The notes beneath the pieces are model-generated. The model worked only from the letters and a program-made list of their open reading frames with translations, had not been told where the DNA came from and searched no databases. The position numbers and the translations under genes were made by a program. This document shows positions 20,887-33,455 of a DNA stretch of 64,000 nucleotides, piece by piece. This DNA comes from Actinostola sp. cb2023 (Eukaryota > Cnidaria > Anthozoa > Actiniaria > Actinostolidae): the NCBI GenBank assembly GCA_033675265.1, contig JAUJYZ010001280.1, forward strand, positions 1 to 64,000. The letters are read 5' to 3'. The stretch's first letter is position 1, and each line of letters begins with the position of its first letter.

Positions 20887-23800
20887 TCATGCAGTAATCT
20901 CTTTCAGAAATATCTCTCCATTGGTAAGATTTTCCGTTTTAATCCTTTTCAAATCCCAGCTATGCCATAGAGTTACAATAACAGCATCTGTGACCAGCAC
21001 CCCCAGGTGTATAATCACAATAGGTAGAGCCATAATTCCCTGTTCAATACCACTGAATGGAAGTAAGGCCATGATGGTGACGGCAACAGTCAGCGACTTT
21101 TGGCTTGCGAGGATTACTACGCATTTGGTGGCTGGACTGTCGATGCGCAGGAGCAGAGAGAGAACCAAGTTCATGATCATGAATGCAAAGTGCAGCATCA
21201 TTCCCCAGCCTAAGATTGCAAATATTCCGCCTGCAGAGACGTTTGCAAAGGCTCCTTGTTGGCTTGAAACACTTACTTTCATCCAAGGTATTGCGACAAG
21301 TAATGTTACACTTATTGTTTTGAGTGTGATGTTGTATTTCTTGACAAATGGCTTGACCTTTGGTATATATCTCATTGCCTTACCAACCTAATGGTTCATT
21401 GGAAACAATGATGATTATTTCAACAAGATAAAAGTTAAATCAACAACTGATGTCTGGTTTACAGTATTGTTTACAGTATTGTTCTGTAATTATTGTAATC
21501 TGTAGTTATTGTATCTAGTGGGCCAAATTGGAAACCAGTATTGTTGTATTGCTGTATTTGTAAACCCACTCAAAATAAAGATTATTATTATTATTATGGT
21601 CAAACAAGACTCATTCTCTTTTAAAAAAATGATTTGATAAATGACTCTATGGTCATCTTGATCATATCATCTGTGATATGAATATGGTCGAATCATATGA
21701 TGCTGTCAAGCTGATGATCATGATCATGATAATAACTAAATCAATAATAAACAGAATGTTTCTATCACAGTATATAGACACAAGCGACTGTTTTACACTA
21801 CTTTTGTAACATATTTGTTGACGTTTTCATGTGAGCGCATCTCAATCCTTTGATACACGGTAGTGAACCAATCAGAGCAATGCATTATATTGCAAATATT
21901 TGATCAAACAAAATAGCTTACCAGTAATGGTAGTAAGACAGTAAGAATAAGCTTGGTCAACAAGTTCACCACATCAATTTTAATGCCTTCAAAGGACATT
22001 AACCACATTATCATTGGAGGTGTAGTAAACACTGCCATCAGATTGCATATCACTGTTGTCAACAAGGCTAATGCTGAATTCCCTCCTGCTTGCTCAACCT
22101 GTAATACATATTAAAAACAAGAGAATTAGGGCGAGGTCACACTGAGTTACAAAATATATTTTGTCTTTAGTTACTAATTTTTGCTACAGTATGTGTTTCT
22201 AATTGTGAACACTTTTTGCACTTGATGATATTTCTCGTCAACATATGGTACGATTATCCTGAACCTTTGCTAAAATTAGCTCTACACTTCAGCTAACATG
22301 TGATTCGGAACTTTTTCGTTGTATTTATTTTTGGACTTTTCTAAATATATTTTATTATATCATGTCGATCTGTTGCGTGGTTCTCAACAATGGTGAACGG
22401 GTGTTTGTAATTGTGAACATATTTTTCAGGCTTGCTTTTTAATTTCTGAAATACTGTGTATTATTCTCGATTTTCTAGCCTTGCAATTCGATGTACAAGT
22501 TCCAAGACTGTCTTAAAACAATATATATTCGTGTTATTTCGATACGAATGCTAGAAAAATGTTAAAACGAAGTGAAGTCAGATGGCAACGCTAAATTTCT
22601 GACGTGTTCGCATGTTCATTGATGCATGCCGTCCTTCACGTATCGTGTAATTGCTAAACAACACAATGGCACAAATTTGTATCACAAACGCGGACTTCTT
22701 ATACATATTTCCTTCTCAATATTGTGCAATTGTAGGGGTGCAGGTACATTAGCGAGCATTTTTTACTTGGAATCTCAATAACTACATATGTTATGTAAAC
22801 ATTGCAAAAGTTATGCGTGAGCATATGCGTGTTTACAATTAGATGACCACATCGCAAAAACACGTCACAGAAATTTTTTGGAATTGCGATGTCTGCACAC
22901 ATCATTCACACACTTTTCTAAATATTATTGTTTCTGAAAGAAAAGTGTTTATTACGTTTAACTTTCTGCTCATATAAAAACAAACTAAAACTAGATGATA
23001 AGCTTAGATAGAAAGAAGGTGTATATGTAGAGCGTTGCGACTGAGAATAAGTAAAGGCTCGATTTAAAATTATAAATTTGTAGATTCACGAGTCCTAGAT
23101 AATACCCGCCGTCAAAGCGACTTTTGCGTGGAATAAATGTCAGGAAGCGAAAATAGCATTGAATCAGAATGAAAATAAATCAATACTTTGACGGGGCTAA
23201 ATATTTTTTGTCAATCTTAACTTTACGGTTAAAAACGGCACTTTCGAACTGAAAAATGATCACACCACACTGTTCCGCATATTAGTAACATACTGTGTAT
23301 TGTGTCACATAAATACGTAATTGTTTCGAAAGCAGTTCTTTATGCGTTTGTTAAGTAACTAACATACTACATACAGTGCTTGTGTTGTTGTCATAGATAA
23401 TCTATCGTGTACAATTTTAAGGCTCATTGAGGGTACCCAAGGGTAACAATAGATATCTTTGGCAAAAGTGACGTGACGTGAAAGATGTATTGTAACAGAT
23501 ATAAGAATTATATTTATTTAATATATAACACCTGCCCTATGGACGCTCTGATGAAAAAACTCCCAAATAAAGATGATGACATACGCGGACCGACATTTAC
23601 AACAGGGAGGGCATTTCACGTTGTTGACTTGAAGATTGCTGTTTTGCCATCGAGAACTTGCTATCATGATTTTTTCACGGTAATCACTTCAATGACAGAG
23701 TGTGGCTTATAGATCGTCATCTCAAACATGATTTGGTGATTATTACACTAGATGAAGAGCTTAGATCGAGATTACGTTAATCACCAGGTAGGCTCCTTCA

Positions 23801-25074
23801 TTTTGTTATATAATTTACACATAGTATAGCTCTTGACAATTTTGCAAAATACCTTCAGATTTGAAATTCGGACACTTTTTGGCAAGACAATTTTGGTTTT
23901 CGCTAATTTTCCCCCAAAATGAAAATGGGCAAGGCGATCTGGTACGTTGTAGTATATGACGCCATCATGCAAGTCGCCTACGGGGGTTGAACCTTTTCAA
24001 GTTTTGTTGCAGGCCATCGTCACATTTTGTCAATAATGGTGTCACACTAGTTATGTTTACTAAAGTGCTGTCAAATCAAACAAATATTGCCACATGACGA
24101 CCTTAGTGATTTGGAGTCAATGACGTCACCACACACATGACATACGAATGTGTAAAAATTAAATATAGCTAATTGCATAATCGTTGTCGGGTTGAAAATC
24201 ATAAAAGCTGAGATCGCAAGGATGGATATCATGAACATTGTCATGACCCGCATTACATGTATTATATATTTTCATCTGTTCTCGTAGTTTTGAAGGTATA
24301 TGAGCTATTTAACTAAGATCCTACAAGTCTGGATAAAAAGGTCAATGATTTGACGATGTTATTTGAGAGTTTTAATTTCCCAGAATTCACTTTTGGTCGT
24401 TTCAACCCGACAACGATTATGCAATTAGCTATAAGCTTATGTACATGTGGCAACATATATTTAACGAAATTATAAATTTACTATTAAAAGAGTAACCTTA
24501 AATGACTTATACTTACCATTACGACTCCAGCCGAGATTGTACAGGGAACAATAAAATACATTTGAATACCAGTTCTAAACGCTTCTGGTCCCAACTCAGA
24601 GACCGGCACGATTTCTTCACGAGAACCATTTGTTCCTGTTTGAGTCGCGTTCGTAGAATTTCCGCACCGAACTTGAACTACTTGGCCGCCGCCAAACGGT
24701 AACAACTCGGTTAGTTTTACACCTATCAGAGGAGTGATGAGCATTATGATGATAATTTGAAGTATTAAAGCCTTGTAAGCACGAACAGCGTCCTTGATAT
24801 CGCCAGTTTTTAGCTTGATCCCGCTATGAAGGAAAAGACCAACGATACATATGTAGTGAGTTGGATACTTGGCCAAGAACGCGCCCGGCGCAGGGACCAA
24901 AATACCGAAAAATACTAAGAAAAGAAGCATCAGAGGAAGATAATTCTTGAGTAAGAAGCTAAGTATTCGTTTATGCAATGGCGGCTTTGGTAATATCACT
25001 TGTTCCTCTTCTTCGCTGTCGTCCAGTGAGACATTTTTGAAAGCTTCAAAATCTTGTTCCTTTTCAGCGGCCAT
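20887..25074 (-). CDS. SLC10A7-like (SBF-like) membrane transporter, copy A
   Basis: Exons (minus): 25074-24517, 22098-21922, 21387-20887, all phase 0, giving 411 aa. Similarity to the SLC10A7 / SBF-like branch of the bile-acid:sodium symporter fold is seen in HSGIKLKTGDI near residue 87 (human SLC10A7 has a similar NSGLSLKT), GGNSALALL at about 191-199, and ILASQKSLTVAV in exon 3 (cf. STHKSLTLG). About ten hydrophobic segments are visible. The N-terminus is acidic and cytosolic-like; a loop with NSTNAT and NGS offers N-glycosylation sites. The first Met (25074) is chosen because no upstream ATG is in frame. Substrate unknown: SLC10A7 itself is an orphan linked to intracellular Ca2+ control. 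A homologue with the same intron positions lies at 30179-32624. Confidence 0.87.
21500..21600 (+). repeat. Retroelement-like 3' tail, copy A intron 2
   Basis: Ends ACTCAAAATAAAGATTATT followed by ATT repeats, the same tail style as at 59505-59540. No coding part was recognised. Confidence 0.45.
24082..24461. mobile_element. Foldback MITE in intron 1 of copy A
   Basis: AGCTAATTGCATAATCGTTG, then TCGGGTTGAAA, in the left arm (24165-24198) recurs inverted at about 24392-24435. Outer parts match less well (TTGCCACATG against CATGTGGCAA). About 380 bp overall. Confidence 0.7.
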
Positions 25075-25156
25075 GTTGGCAGTAAATGTCACGAGGGAGG
25101 GAGGGAAGGGGCAGATTTTGTCACTAACACAGGAAGCCCATAACCAAACATACAGG

Positions 25157-25264
25157 GGCCGGTTGTTCGAAAGTCGATTAGTGCTAATCCTGGAATAGTG
25201 TCAATAGTTTTCTTAAGATTTAATCCTGGATTAGTGCTAATCACCTTTTGAACAACTGTCCCCA
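25157..25264. mobile_element. Palindromic MITE, first of a tandem pair
   Basis: GGCCGGTTGTTCGAAAG to CTTTTGAACAACTGTCC, with internal GATTAGTGCTAATCC palindromes. The right arm is more diverged than in its neighbour. Confidence 0.8.
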
Positions 25265-25292
25265 GATAGATAAACTTTATTTAGGAGCCCCT

Positions 25293-25402
25293 GGGCCCGG
25301 TTGTTCGAAAGGCGATTAGTGCTAATCCTGGATTAGCGTCAATAGTTTTCTTAAGATTTAATCCTGGGTTAGCGCTAATCGCCTTTCGAACAACCGGGCC
25401 CT
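25293..25402. mobile_element. Palindromic MITE, second of a tandem pair
   Basis: GGGCCCGGTTGTTCGAAAGG to CCTTTCGAACAACCGGGCCC, near-perfect arms, and the same core as the element 30 bp to the left (TCAATAGTTTTCTTAAG). Elements at 49951, 56854 and 60974 share only the outer arms. Confidence 0.85.
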
Positions 25403-25527
25403 GGTGTCTAGAGGGGCCCTGCTGTTATACATTATTAATTTATTTATTCAAGCAATCTCAAAATAATGTCAAAATAATCTTACAAAGTTAATTTTCTGCT
25501 AAATGTAATTGCATTTAGTTTACTATC

Positions 25528-26787
25528 TCAACCCAAGAAAGACTTAAACTGTTCCAGTCCTTTGGACGTTGAAATACCAAATTCGGTCAAAGGGTGAGTG
25601 ATTTTCCATTTCTGATCTCTGTATATCACCGCTTTGTCGTCACTACTCAAATGCTTTTTCGACATATCTGCTTTGACAGAAATATTGGTATAAGAGGAAT
25701 TCTTAAACTTAGATTTCAAACAAGATGCAACATGCTTTGCAATCCCAAGACATGAAGAAAGTCCTGTTGATCTAATCCCACCAACAGTTATCCAGTCTTT
25801 CTCTTCAAGGAAGTCAATTTGATAGTCTTTATACTCCGTAGCAGGCCGTAATCCAGCATATGTGCCAACAACGCCATGGTCCCTTAATAAGGGAACCATA
25901 TAGTGCGCCCTCTTGATTAGTCCATCAATGATTGTCTGGTCTATTGTAGCTTGTTGTCGATCTTCTTGGTCTTCAGCAGTTGGTCCAACTACAATGTTGC
26001 CATAGACAGACGGGAAGAGCAAGACGCCCTTTGTCCTTTCTGTTGGCACCGGAAAGATGATGGACTTCAGGAGCATCTTTGCAGATTGTCCAAAGACAGC
26101 AAATTGTCCTTTACGAGGCTTTATTGTGAATGGGGACGGCCTGCTGATCTCTTCAACTATATCGCCAAACAGCCCCGCACAGTTGATTACTAACTTTGCT
26201 TGTATTGGTCCTTTAGAGGTTGACAGCTTCCATCCCCATTCAAATTGGGCACCACCCTCTACTTTGCACCCAGTCAAAATGGTACCCCCTTGCGAAAGAC
26301 CCAAAAAGGCCAGAGATGCTGGGAAAGCCCAGGGATCGACAATGGTTTCCCTGGGTACATATACAGCACCAAGAGCATCTTGATTCAAACAGGGCTCCAT
26401 CTTCAAGAGTTCATCTCGTGTTATCTGTCTAACATCAGTGATACCAGCTGAACATGAGTGGTTCACAATCCCGGGAAGCTTTTCCAGATCGTCCTTGGTC
26501 CAGGCAACTATCAGAGCCCCGGACGTCCTAAATGGGACGTTATTCTCTATGAAGAAGTCTTCAGATAACTCTCTTGCTATTCTAATACAATCTAGTTCAA
26601 TGCTGTTCAACGGAGCGTCAAAACCAGTGTGGAGAGTTCCACTATTTCCACTGCTAGCTCCTGATAGAATATCGTCATTTTGCTCGCACAAGATGCACTT
26701 GATTCCCCGTGATGTTAGCTCTCGCAGAACTGAACATCCCACTACACCACCTCCTACTATTGCTACATCAAAAACTTGACTATTCAT
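25528..26787 (-). CDS. Intronless FAD-dependent oxidoreductase (DAO fold, GlpA/LhgO-like)
   Basis: One exon of 419 aa. The N-terminus has a Rossmann FAD motif G12-G-G-V-V-G17 with the ribose-binding acidic residue E35 at the end of the second strand, then SGNSGTLHTGFDA at about 46-58. The C-terminal half has VINCAGLFGD, KPRKGQF, YAGLRPAT and VGGIRSTGLS, typical of the DAO family branch with glycerol-3-phosphate dehydrogenase and L-2-hydroxyglutarate oxidase. The exact substrate cannot be read. There is no C-terminal iron-sulfur (BFD-like) domain and no clear mitochondrial leader. It is the only non-histone gene here without introns. A minus-strand AATAAA lies at 25444-25439. Its start lies about 3.4 kb from the divergent transporter copy B; its stop lies 454 bp from the start of copy A. 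Confidence 0.88.
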   Translation of the reverse strand: MNSQVFDVAIVGGGVVGCSVLRELTSRGIKCILCEQNDDILSGASSGNSGTLHTGFDAPLNSIELDCIRIARELSEDFFIENNVPFRTSGALIVAWTKDDLEKLPGIVNHSCSAGITDVRQITRDELLKMEPCLNQDALGAVYVPRETIVDPWAFPASLAFLGLSQGGTILTGCKVEGGAQFEWGWKLSTSKGPIQAKLVINCAGLFGDIVEEISRPSPFTIKPRKGQFAVFGQSAKMLLKSIIFPVPTERTKGVLLFPSVYGNIVVGPTAEDQEDRQQATIDQTIIDGLIKRAHYMVPLLRDHGVVGTYAGLRPATEYKDYQIDFLEEKDWITVGGIRSTGLSSCLGIAKHVASCLKSKFKNSSYTNISVKADMSKKHLSSDDKAVIYRDQKWKITHPLTEFGISTSKGLEQFKSFLG

Positions 26788-28203
26788 TTGGGAAAACGTT
26801 TCTTTCTAACACTTTTTCGAACTGGTAAAAGACGTAGAAGATTTCCCTGTTCTATTGTTGAGCCCGCGATTATGTCTGACGATGTCCCATAATGCACCGT
26901 TGCACCACCCCTTCTCAGCTCTGCGTGTAGCCTTTGCTAGAAAATCAATTGGTATAAATCAAACCAATTTGCCCCAAGAACCCTTTCAATTGCCTATAAT
27001 TTATGATAATCAGTAATTTGAACGACTGAAGTCAAAATGACTACGGTATTATTACTGACACGTTGACAAGAAATTGGGCACTGCATGAGTCAGTTCTGCG
27101 ATAAACCAAGGAGTGTGTTATTTTCCTTTTCTTTCATTTCACCTTATTTTAAAATAACAATAATAATAAAAACAGAACTTCATTTCACTTCAGGGCCGTA
27201 GCAGGCAGTTTTTGAGTAGTCCGGTCAGTTTTTGAGTGATCAGGTTTTCAAACTTTGTTTTTCATAAAAAAATATCCGAATAATTAAAAATGTAAATAAA
27301 TTGAAACTGTTTGATTCGAAAAGTGGTCCGGTACTGGCAGCTACGGCCCTGCACTTTTTCAGTCACTTTCAGAACACCACAGACGTCCATAACTTTCCTT
27401 ACTCCGGCTCAAAACTATACGGCTCTCAGGTGTAACAAAAATGGAATTGATTTAATACGGACGGAAACGGAACTGAATCGCTGCGTCTCGCCTTTCTCTA
27501 TCCAGCCAGATTTTACCTTTATAATTCTCTGGCTTTCCAGCGAGCACTAGCATAGTTACAAACTACCTCAGAAGTTTAATCAGCTGACATGTTGCTAAGT
27601 TACGCTTCATTCTCGCGAGCAATGTACGTATGATTCAACTTTGTCGATATGGTCATTCTAGCCGACTACAACACTGGAAGAATATCCGGTGAATAAAGAT
27701 AAAACCTACTTGAATACTCTCTTCTATTATTAAGGTAAGAGAACAAGGAACAAATCAGTGAAATCGTATACATTTTTGGTGATCAGTTTCCGCGTTGTTT
27801 TATGAGATGAAGGAAAATCTAATTATGTCATCATTGAAGAAAGAGTTTCTTTAAAATACAAAATCTCTGTTGATTGTTTTTACATAAAGAAAAGCTATAA
27901 ACTGGCTATTTCGCCGTGAGAAAACACCACTGTTTTGATAAACTACAAGAGCTACCATCTGTAAAATCACTCTCTATAACAGTGTAGCTTAATTAAAAGT
28001 TGTAGGGGTTGACGAAGAAGAATAAGATGGAAATTAAGGTTGAAGTTTGGCCATGTAATACTGACAAATTTGGGCGGAAAAAATGAATTAGATCGACTTC
28101 AGTACCGAAAATGTTGTTCAAACAGCGCAGAATAAAAGTATAGGGATCGAATATACTTCCTCGAAAGTTCAATAACTGAGCCGTTCTTAGAAAAGTTCAG
28201 TTA
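26788..28203. other. Intergenic, contains one MITE
   Basis: No exon was recognised on either strand. Apart from the inverted-repeat element at 27191-27351 the sequence is A/T-rich and unique by eye. The first 150 bp should include the promoter of the FAD oxidoreductase gene. Confidence 0.5.
27191..27351. mobile_element. 161-bp hAT-like MITE
   Basis: Starts CAGGGCCGTAGCAGGCAG and ends CTGGCAGCTACGGCCCTG. CAGGG...CCCTG ends are common for hAT elements. Flanks share CACTT; a full 8-bp target duplication is not clear. Confidence 0.75.
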
Positions 28204-28774
28204 ACTCCGTTTTAATTCTCGGCGCACTCGTCTATGACAAACTTTGGGTCATAACTTCCTCTGCTTTTATGCAATTGCCATAAAACATTGGCAAATATTA
28301 GAGCTATCATTCACCTATAATACAATATAATTCGATTGCACTGCAGAACATTTTTTTAAATAATATTAGAACTTAAGTAAAGTCAATGTTTTGGATAAAA
28401 TTGAATCTTGCGAAAAATCTCAGTGTCCGTTTTTTTTGGATGAAAGTTTTGGAATCACATTAGATAGACATAATTCATAACCTGACAAAGTTTTAGCAAA
28501 ATCGTTGGAGCTAAAGCACGGCCGCATGATAAACTTTCATCCAAATAAAACGGACAGATTTTTCGCAAGATCCAATTTTATCCAAAATATTGACTTTACT
28601 TAAGTTCTAATATTATATTTTTAAAAATGTTCTGCAGTGCAATCGAATTATATTGTATTATAGGTGAATGATAGCTCTAATATTTGCCAATGTTTTATGG
28701 CAATTGCATAAAAGCAGAGGAAGTTATGACCCAAAGTTTGTCATAGACGAGTGCGCCGAGAATTATAACGGAGT
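28204..28774. mobile_element. 571-bp foldback element with ~240-bp arms
   Basis: Starts ACTCCGTTTTAATTCTCGG and ends CCGAGAATTATAACGGAGT. The arms stay above about 90% identical by eye through CTCGTCTATGACAAACTTTG, TTGCCATAAAACATTGGCAA and AACTTTCATCC. A spacer of about 90 bp remains in the middle. It could form a very long RNA hairpin if transcribed. Confidence 0.85.
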
Positions 28775-30178
28775 CACCTTAATACATTTTTGCTGCCAAA
28801 TGAATTTTCAGAGAGGTGATATATGGTCATATATGGATGACGGACTAGTTTGTTGAAAACGATCGTGACAATTTGTGACAAATTCAAACTTGACTCCAGT
28901 CATAACTCTGTTCGTAAATACTGTTGGGGAGAAATAGCAAAGTAAATGAAATGAAATGATCACCAATCTTTCAGAGCTCACATTCCCGTTTACAATCTTC
29001 CTCAGTGCATGTTCACTTCCTCTAACTCCGGTAAATAAACAAGAGCCCATGACTGCAGGCTGAGGATGCTGTATGCTTTGTATTAATTCAGTTACATTAA
29101 TCGTTCGAGCATTTGCTGAGTACAGTTTGAAGAGTGTCCGCCGCGCATCGCCGGACTGACGAAGTAAGATTGATAAGGTGACACGTAGCGAAAGCAAGTT
29201 TCAAATTCAGTCCGTCGAATACAGTTGAACTAAAACCTTTGCTTTGGTGTATTAAAACTAGAAAGAACCGACAACTGTCGTCAAGAAGGAAGCTTCAATT
29301 TTTGCAAAGCTGGAGCAGAAACTCAAATTCTGCTTTTTCTAGTGCAGCCTTGGCTTTCTAGAGAGTTATAAAAATCACGCCAAAGATGGTAACAGGTTGA
29401 TATTTATCTGAGCTGATATTTAATATTCCCAATATCAATCATGTCCAAATTAGCTTGTGTGTGCAAACCAGCAAGTAACAGAAAATGGAAAACATTTTCC
29501 ACATCTTTGAACGCAAAAATGTTGTCGTAACCCGGCTCGACTTGGCCAGGTTTTGAGTTTGAACGACTGCGCACTGAATTCGCATCATTTTCTGATGGTT
29601 AAATCCGGTTGCGAAAGAATGTCATTGCTTAGCCAACTACTCAGTGGAGAAAATCTACGGCTCGTGCTGGCGTTTAATCACATTCTAACTGAATTTTGTT
29701 TGACTTAGACAGCTGAAGATACACTGACTAAAGGAAACTGAATATGAAAAAAGGGAAATACAACTGCAATAATTTAATAATATCAAAGTTGCCAGAACAC
29801 TTGGCCATCAATCAGTCCGAATATATTTATGATATTTTGGGGTTTCACGTAAAATGAATGTAGAAATAATTAACTCTCTCATTTACTTCGTTAAGTTTTC
29901 ACAAAAGTTTCTGATAAGTGAAATGCTTACATAGACAACAAAGCCGTGTCCAGTCCAGCGATCCTGATTGGTTCTCCTCGAGTCAATATTTGAACGTATT
30001 TTACGCACTCTCTTATTTGCATGTTCAGCATCATTAGCAACTACTTCGAGCTTTTAGATGTAGTTAACTCGACTGTTGTGATTTCAAATAGGTTCGTGAC
30101 TGAGCAGGAAGACCGATGAAGCCGCCAAGCAATGGTCACTAGGCTGAGAGATTGTGGTGTTTTATTACGGCACTAGAT
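28775..30178. other. Intergenic, upstream of transporter copy B
   Basis: A 129-codon minus ORF (28808-29197) shows no recognisable domain, low-complexity-free but random-looking composition and no splice context; it is not called. CTCACATTCCCGTTTACAAT near 28980 looks like part of a dispersed repeat. No other structure was seen. Confidence 0.4.
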
Positions 30179-32624
30179 ATGCAAAGAAAACTAGGGAAAA
30201 AACAATACGAAATGGTCAAGCAACACTGCGAAACGAACGAACACGATGGGTGTTACTGTTTGACAAAACCTCAAGCATTCCTCCACTCGTTCGCCAAGAA
30301 AACCTTAGAAGCGCTTGACGTCTATCTGCTGTTCTGTGGGATGTTGACTATCATGATCATCGGCGCCCAGTGGACCGTTAGTGGAATGTTTCTGGACAAA
30401 CTACAAACACATCACATCTGTGTGGTAATTCTGTTCCTTGTGTTTGGAATTCAGCTCAAATCAGACGATATCTACGTAGCATTGAAAGCCTACAAAGCTA
30501 TCATATGGAGCTTGCTGGCGGTTCTATTTGTGGTACCATCTTTAGGGATACAGATTACTAAAACCATTCACTTTGCAACACTGTCCGATGAGAATATCAC
30601 CACGATGCATTCCCATGTTCAGGCTAATGTCTCTGCCATTGGACCCACCGAGTTTGCTATAGGTCTCGAAGTGTTCTTTGGCGTTCCAGCATCTTTTGCG
30701 TCAGGCGCAATACTGGTAAGATATATTAGAACTTTCGGCTTAACTTATTATTATTATTAACTAGAAACGCGCGAAAAAGTGCGAGACTGGCTTCACTGTG
30801 TAAAGTCTAGGGATAGTTTCTCTTACCAACTTTTATCTGCCTAGTAGCAATTTGTTTATCAAACGTTGCTCAAGGAGCTCTTTTCGACTGTACAATTACC
30901 TTTTCTCTCAGTATTAGTACCATATACAAACTTCACTAAGTAACCATGGCAAACGTAATTGAGTAAACCTTCATAAATTAAGTGACCAATTTTGGTCAAA
31001 GAGTTCTCAAAGGCTAATCATTTAAAAGATGTTCCAAGTGTATTTTAATCAATCGAGTCGATAATGAGAGGGAGGCGTGGCGCAATACGATTTACCCCGT
31101 CTCGTAACTGGAGAATAACTGTTGGAAATTTCGCGTGACTTTGTAGATTTCGGATCGTCCCAAAAATAAATCCTACTTTGCATTTATAAAAACGGCCGGC
31201 CCGCCCACACTACACGTAAGTACTCATAAAAATCGCAATCAGTTAGTATTCGCTTACATGTCCTTCAGGTTGTCATAGCAGGAGGTAACCTGGCCTTGGC
31301 TCTCTTGGTGATGCTGGTCACAAACATCGTGGGCGTATTTTCAGTGCCTTCGCTTTTGGCGTGGATGACGTCAGTCGATACCAGTGACGTCAGCTTCAAG
31401 GGTTTCGCCCTACTGCTTGGGATATTTATACTCACTGTCATCCTTCCTACTATGGTAAGATAATATACAAAGCTTTGAGAAGAGCGTGGTAACGATGTCA
31501 AAATGAACGCTTGCGCAATGCCAACAGCATGCATTATTTGAAGCTTCGAATGATGTAGAAAAGTTCATTTCTTAAGACGCGATTTGTTTCGGGAATTTGG
31601 CGCAGTGCGCATGCGTTATAGCATGAGATTTGAGCTGTTCCCTTCACATTGCGTTCTCTTATGCTAATCATATGTTACTGATTGCTCCTAACAAGCAGAG
31701 TAAAGTAAGCGAGGCCCACTGCACCGGCGCTTTTAATTATCGCGTATATGCAGTCATAGACATGGGCACGAGTGGCCGGGGAGTCACCGGGGGGACGCAC
31801 TCTCGTACCTTCGTGACGGTGATGCTCGTCGAGAATTTTGAAAATAACCCTTGAAAGGTACCAGAGTCTCTTTCAAATACATACATATTTTATTTATGGT
31901 CCAATTTTTTTTCTAATTCTTTTCCAAATGGGCGTGGCATGAAATAATTTTCAGCCCTAAGTACCAAGTCTAAAGGGTATGCCGGCCATGCATTGTGAGC
32001 TGAGCTGGGCTCATGTACCCCCAAAAAGCGCGCGTCATCTATCCCATGCAATCTATTCTACCAAGTCTTGATTTGTTTCTAGCTAATTATTAAGGTGGGT
32101 CATTATCTTGTGCGGTGTAGGTTGGGCAGGCGCTTCGTCTCATTCCACGGGTACCAGACTGTATCGATGGCCATCCAAGAGCCTTACGCTACCTCATCAT
32201 TGCTCTCTTCATCCTATCAACGTGGCCGGTCGTCAGCAAAGCTCAAACAGACGACGACAAATACAGAAGCATCGTTGCTATGAACACCATGGCCATTCTC
32301 GGCTTCACCACAATTATGCACGCTATATTCCTACTCTTGAATTGGATAGCCTGTGGCATTCTTAAAATCGACCTTCCACTGAAGAAGACGGTGGTCATTC
32401 TAGCCAGTCATAAAGCATTACAATTTGCATTGACTACGATTGGGTTTTTCCCCGAATCGACGGGATCGCGGGATTTGATGGGGATCGCTTGTGTGATAGC
32501 TTATTTAGTAGTTTTGGGACTTGATTCGTTGATTGTTTGCAAGCTAGCGACCGTCGAAGAAGATCCTCTGGATCACTTGTTTACCGATGAAGAGACGTAC
32601 AAGATATTGTCAACGGAAGATTAG
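30179..32624 (+). CDS. SLC10A7-like (SBF-like) membrane transporter, copy B
   Basis: Exons 30179-30715, 31269-31454, 32121-32624, all phase 0, giving 408 aa. Intron positions and lengths of exons 2 and 3 match copy A (62 and 59 codons; 167 and 166 residues). Shared landmarks include GIQLKSDDI near residue 98, YKAIIW, GGNLALALL at about 184-192, VGQALRLIP at the start of exon 3 and ILASHKALQFAL. It has a longer N-terminus with a Cys-containing motif (CETNEHDGCYC) where copy A is acidic. The start at 30179 is the first ATG of the open frame. AATAAA lies at 32716-32721, about 90 bp past the stop. Protein divergence from copy A is large, so the duplication is old. Confidence 0.87.
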
Positions 32625-32740
32625 GATCATTGCATCATCCTATGGGTTTAGCTAGAGAACCGGGGATATTAAAATAAGGCCCAGTAAAATACGTAGACGG
32701 CGCTAAGAAGATGGAAATAAAATTTTCCGCTATCTCTCCC

Positions 32741-32823
32741 ATTCTCGTACCCAGAGCACTCTTATCATTAGGAAACATCGATTGTAATTTTCCCAATGAT
32801 GAGAGGGGTCTGGGTACGAGAAT
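32741..32823. mobile_element. 83-bp palindromic MITE
   Basis: ATTCTCGTACCCAGAGC pairs with CTGGGTACGAGAAT; the centre has AAACATCGATTGTAATTTTC. It lies just past the polyadenylation signal of copy B. Confidence 0.75.
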
Positions 32824-32829
32824 GCCCTC

Positions 32830-33455
32830 CCCAATTCCCCCAGCGCCCGGCCAGCTACGTCAGTACATGACTGGCAGATTTATTTTTATAAGAGTTTTTA
32901 ACGGCATGATGAATGGGACCATAAATGGTAGAGTGTTTAGAATGTGGGATCATTAATAATTCAATCAATTTTTTTACCGCGTTTATGTACGAAACCATGT
33001 AGTAAACAATATTAATAAAATGGTTTAGTATAAACTAGTATCGTTGGCGGGAGGGCGAGTTTATCCATCGCAGGAAAGATTTTGTATCGTTTTTTTTTTC
33101 CCCACCCCTTCTTTTCTCTCCTCACCCCTCCCCACTGAGTTGCCCTTGTCGAAATTAATTCGGTCGTAATCCCGTAGATCTACCGAGCGCGGAGCAATGT
33201 AACGCCAACATTTGTGACGACGCAAACAAACAAACATTTTCTGAGATAAGACTTTCACTGTTAAAAATCGAGCTTAAAATGTTTAATTTCAGCATTAAAA
33301 CATACCACAATATATTACTATTACAAATTCTAATATATTAATAAAGATTTGATAAATTAAGTATTAAATGGACGATAGTGGTCCGAAAACATGACAAAAC
33401 TACGAATTGTATAAATTAGATGACCAAAGATCCTGACATCGAACCTTTATCTTAG
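32830..33455. other. Intergenic, no gene seen
   Basis: A/T-rich sequence with a pyrimidine run near 33085-33130. No exon or repeat was recognised. Confidence 0.4.

Noticed and set aside
28808..29197. 129-codon minus-strand ORF
   Set aside because: No recognisable domain, no splice context, overlaps repeat-like sequence.
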